Below are positions 61,893 to 64,000 of a stretch of DNA of 64,000 bases, in pieces. The first letter of the stretch is position 1. The number at the start of each line of letters is the position of its first letter. Source of the DNA: an uncultured Flavobacteriales bacterium (GTDB lineage: Bacteria > Bacteroidota > Bacteroidia > Flavobacteriales_D > Crocinitomicaceae); assembly GCA_903945495.1 (NCBI GenBank), contig CAJAVU010000092.1:47522-111521 (forward strand), read 5' to 3'. The position numbers and the translations under genes were made by a program. The notes beneath the pieces are model-generated. The model was not told the DNA's origin and ran no database searches. It saw only the letters and a list, made by a program, of their open reading frames with translations.

Positions 61893-62702
61893 ATGTTAAA
61901 AGCAATTACCGGACTACTGCTTCTTGCACCCTTTACGTTGTTTGCTCAAGGATGGCTTCCGATGGGTGCACGCTCTAATTCAATGGGCAATGCTTCGTCT
62001 ACACTTACAGATGTTTGGGCTTTTCACCACAATCCTGGTGCTTTGGCTGAATTGGAAAAACAAGCTGCAGGACTTTCCTATGAGAATCGTTTTCTATTGA
62101 AAGAACTGCAATCACAAGGTTTGGTTTTTGCGCAACCTTTGAAAAAAGGAGTGTTATCGATCGGAGCGCAAACGTATGGTTTTAAAACCTATCGAACGAA
62201 TCGAATCGGAGCTGGTTATTCCATGAAATTAAGCGAGAAATTTTCAGCTGGTGTGCAGTTGAATTACCAAAATATTCGTTTCGCAGAAAATTATGGAAGC
62301 AAAGGAACGGTAACGGCAGAAGCTGGAATCTTAGCGAAAATTACCGAAAAGTGGAGTATCGGCGTATCTGCTTTCAACATTGGTAGAAATAAACTAGACG
62401 ATTTTCAAGATGATCGATATACAACGCTAATGCGCTTGGGTACAAGTTACGCTGTTTCCAAGAAAGTACTTATAGCAGCGGAGGTTGAGAAAAATGTCGA
62501 TTTTCCATTGAGAGCCAAAGTTGGGATTGAATATCAATTAATTGAACAGTTTTATATACGAGGTGGTTTCGCGACAGAACCGATTGAAGCGAGTTTTGGT
62601 TTTGGGTATAAATTCAGTGTTTTTCAATTGGATTTTGGTAGTGCTTATCATCAGCAATTGGGATGGTCACCGCATTTTTCCTTTACGTATCAGCATAAGT
62701 AA
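61893..62702 (+). CDS. PorV/PorQ-type outer-membrane protein
   Basis: A 269-residue protein with a signal peptide (1-19, ending FAQG). The mature start GARSNSMGNASSTLTDVW and HHNPGALAELEKQ match the UPF0164/PorV-PorQ outer-membrane family, related to FadL barrels. PorV and PorQ take part in T9SS attachment and glycosylation. The rest has regular strands ending FSFTYQHK. T9SS substrates elsewhere in the window fit a role in secretion, but whether this is a true Por subunit is not shown. Confidence 0.8.
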   Translation: MLKAITGLLLLAPFTLFAQGWLPMGARSNSMGNASSTLTDVWAFHHNPGALAELEKQAAGLSYENRFLLKELQSQGLVFAQPLKKGVLSIGAQTYGFKTYRTNRIGAGYSMKLSEKFSAGVQLNYQNIRFAENYGSKGTVTAEAGILAKITEKWSIGVSAFNIGRNKLDDFQDDRYTTLMRLGTSYAVSKKVLIAAEVEKNVDFPLRAKVGIEYQLIEQFYIRGGFATEPIEASFGFGYKFSVFQLDFGSAYHQQLGWSPHFSFTYQHK

Positions 62703-62705
62703 ACA

Positions 62706-64000
62706 TGCAAAAACTGCTGCGAAATAGCTTAGCTTTCCTCTTCCTTTGTTGTTCATTGGGAATTTTCGCGCAGGAAAAAAGCGAAGTGGTACAACAGCGC
62801 ATTGAGTTTATTGCCGAACAATTAGAAGCAGAAGATATCGATTTAACGAATGTGGTTGAACAGTTGAATTACTATTTCGATCATCCACTGAACTTGAATG
62901 GCGCAACAGCTGAAGAATTGGAAGAATTGAACCTATTGACATCTGTTCAAATCAATGAATTATTGCTACATATTAAGGTGTTTGGCAAGTTAATTTCCAT
63001 CTATGAACTTCAAAGTTTGGAATATTGGGATTTACAAACAATTCAATTGGTGCGACCGTTTGCGCGTGTAGATGACAAATTGGATAATCTGCATATCTCA
63101 TGGAAAGAAGCACTTGATCAAGGGAATTACGAAGCTTTTTTGCGCTATCAAACTACTCCTCAAGAAAAATCAGGTTACCAAAATGTGCCTGATTCTATTC
63201 TTCAAACGAGCAATTCATTTTATTATGGGAATTCAGATCGCTATTATTCACGTTTACGTTACACATACAGAACAAACATAAGTATCGGTGTAACAGGTGA
63301 AAAAGACGCGGGTGAGCAATTTTTTAAAGGTGCTCAAAAAAATGGATTCGATTTCTATTCGTTTCACGCCTATTTCAAAGGAGGAAAGTACATTAAAGCT
63401 GTTGCAGTAGGAGATTATCAAGTGCAAATTGGACAAGGTTTGAATCTATGGTCGGGTTACGCCTTTGGAAAAACAGCAGATGTAACGAATATCAAGAAAA
63501 CAGCAAATCCTTTAAAAGCTTACACTTCTGTTGATGAAGCCCGCTTTATGCGAGGAGCAGCATTTGATTTGGGTTGGAAATCCTTTTCTCTTTTGTCATT
63601 TGCATCTCTGAAGAAAGTGGACGCCTCTGTTTTGGCGGATTCCTTGTACGATGATTTAGAATTCGTTTCAAGTATTAATTTATCGGGTTTACATCGTACA
63701 AATTCAGAAATTGCCAAGAAAAATGCCTTGACAGAAAAGATCATTGGTTCCAATCTGCGCTACAGAAATAGAAATTTCCAATTGGGAATTGCAGGTGTTT
63801 ATCAAGGATATGACAAAGATTTTAATAAGTCCGTAACGCCTTACAATCAATTCGATTTCCGCGGAAAAAGCATGCTTTCTTTCAGTGGCGATTATAGTTG
63901 GGTGTTTAAAAATTTCAATTTCTTTGGTGAAACGGCGCGCACTTCGTACTCTGGAGCTTGGGCAAATTTACATGGTGTATTGTTCTCATTGGATTCCAGA
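62706..64000 (+). CDS. Helix-hairpin-helix outer-membrane protein, cut at window end
   Basis: The ATG is 3 bp after the previous stop. 431 residues are visible and the frame is open at base 64000. Signal peptide (about 1-22, ending GIFAQ). Residues about 40-115 hold helix-hairpin-helix repeats of the ComEA type (LNLNGATAEELEELNLL, then ISIYELQSLEYWD). The remainder is a strand-rich, barrel-like region (FYYGNSDRYYSRLRYTYR). In Bacteroidota such HhH-barrel proteins are common; role unknown. Same operon as the PorV/PorQ-like gene. Confidence 0.85.

Overview
The window reads as chromosomal DNA of a Bacteroidota bacterium, probably a flavobacterial lineage; a Crocinitomicaceae/Fluviicola-like host is a guess from general resemblance, not a proven assignment. 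Supporting signs are AT-rich sequence, promoters of the Bacteroidota type (TANNTTTG at -7), three proteins with the C-terminal sorting domain of the type IX secretion system (T9SS), many SC/AC-lipobox lipoproteins, many small outer-membrane beta-barrel proteins, and fused hisIE and hisB genes. No rRNA, tRNA, CRISPR array, transposase or integrase was seen.

Layout. 1-9.1 kb: a cut-off membrane protein, a lipoprotein, a two-domain sulfurtransferase, an M14 zinc carboxypeptidase and the DNA translocase FtsK. 9.1-11 kb: repeat-rich DNA around one exported protein. 11-14 kb: arginase and arginyl-tRNA synthetase, 2 nt apart. 14-21.1 kb (minus strand): a sialate O-acetylesterase-like enzyme, a DUF4159 protein, the overlapping run pepT-holA-rsmE, a DUF4143 ATPase and ndk. 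21.2-27.2 kb: ZIP metal transporter, outer-membrane protein, NUDIX hydrolase, then trhO-lgt. 27.2-37.4 kb: exported and envelope proteins, including a T9SS esterase, an LAS-type peptidase, a class A beta-lactamase, an OsmC protein and a flavin amine oxidase. 37.6-41.5 kb: a T9SS cyanophycinase followed by small orphan genes and one attC-like hairpin. 42.2-49.3 kb: a complete, tightly overlapping histidine operon in the order hisG-D-C-B-H-A-F-IE on the minus strand. 49.8-62 kb: an RluA-type pseudouridine synthase, a PagL-like lipid A deacylase, a pentapeptide-repeat protein, endonuclease III and several envelope proteins. 61.9-64 kb: a PorV/PorQ-type protein and a cut-off helix-hairpin-helix protein.

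What stands out. (1) The his operon has a textbook attenuation leader: a Bacteroidota promoter, a 13-17 residue leader peptide with four consecutive His codons, and a terminator hairpin 5' of hisG. (2) hisD is broken by a single-base frameshift, although every other his gene is intact. (3) The operon lies between two same-orientation copies of a roughly 140-bp repeat. (4) Intergenic DNA is full of degenerate short-period tandem repeats, and several begin inside the last codons of genes, giving unrelated proteins the same C-terminal Ile-Glu-Asn tail. (5) A tandem gene duplication at 30.3-31.35 kb has left one copy as a 100-bp stub while the other appears to have lost its ancestral ATG. (6) A small gene at 3.4-3.9 kb is cut by an in-frame stop codon. 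I found no gene set that I can defend as a wholly new multi-gene system; the his leader region and the orphan cluster with the attC-like hairpin are the best leads.
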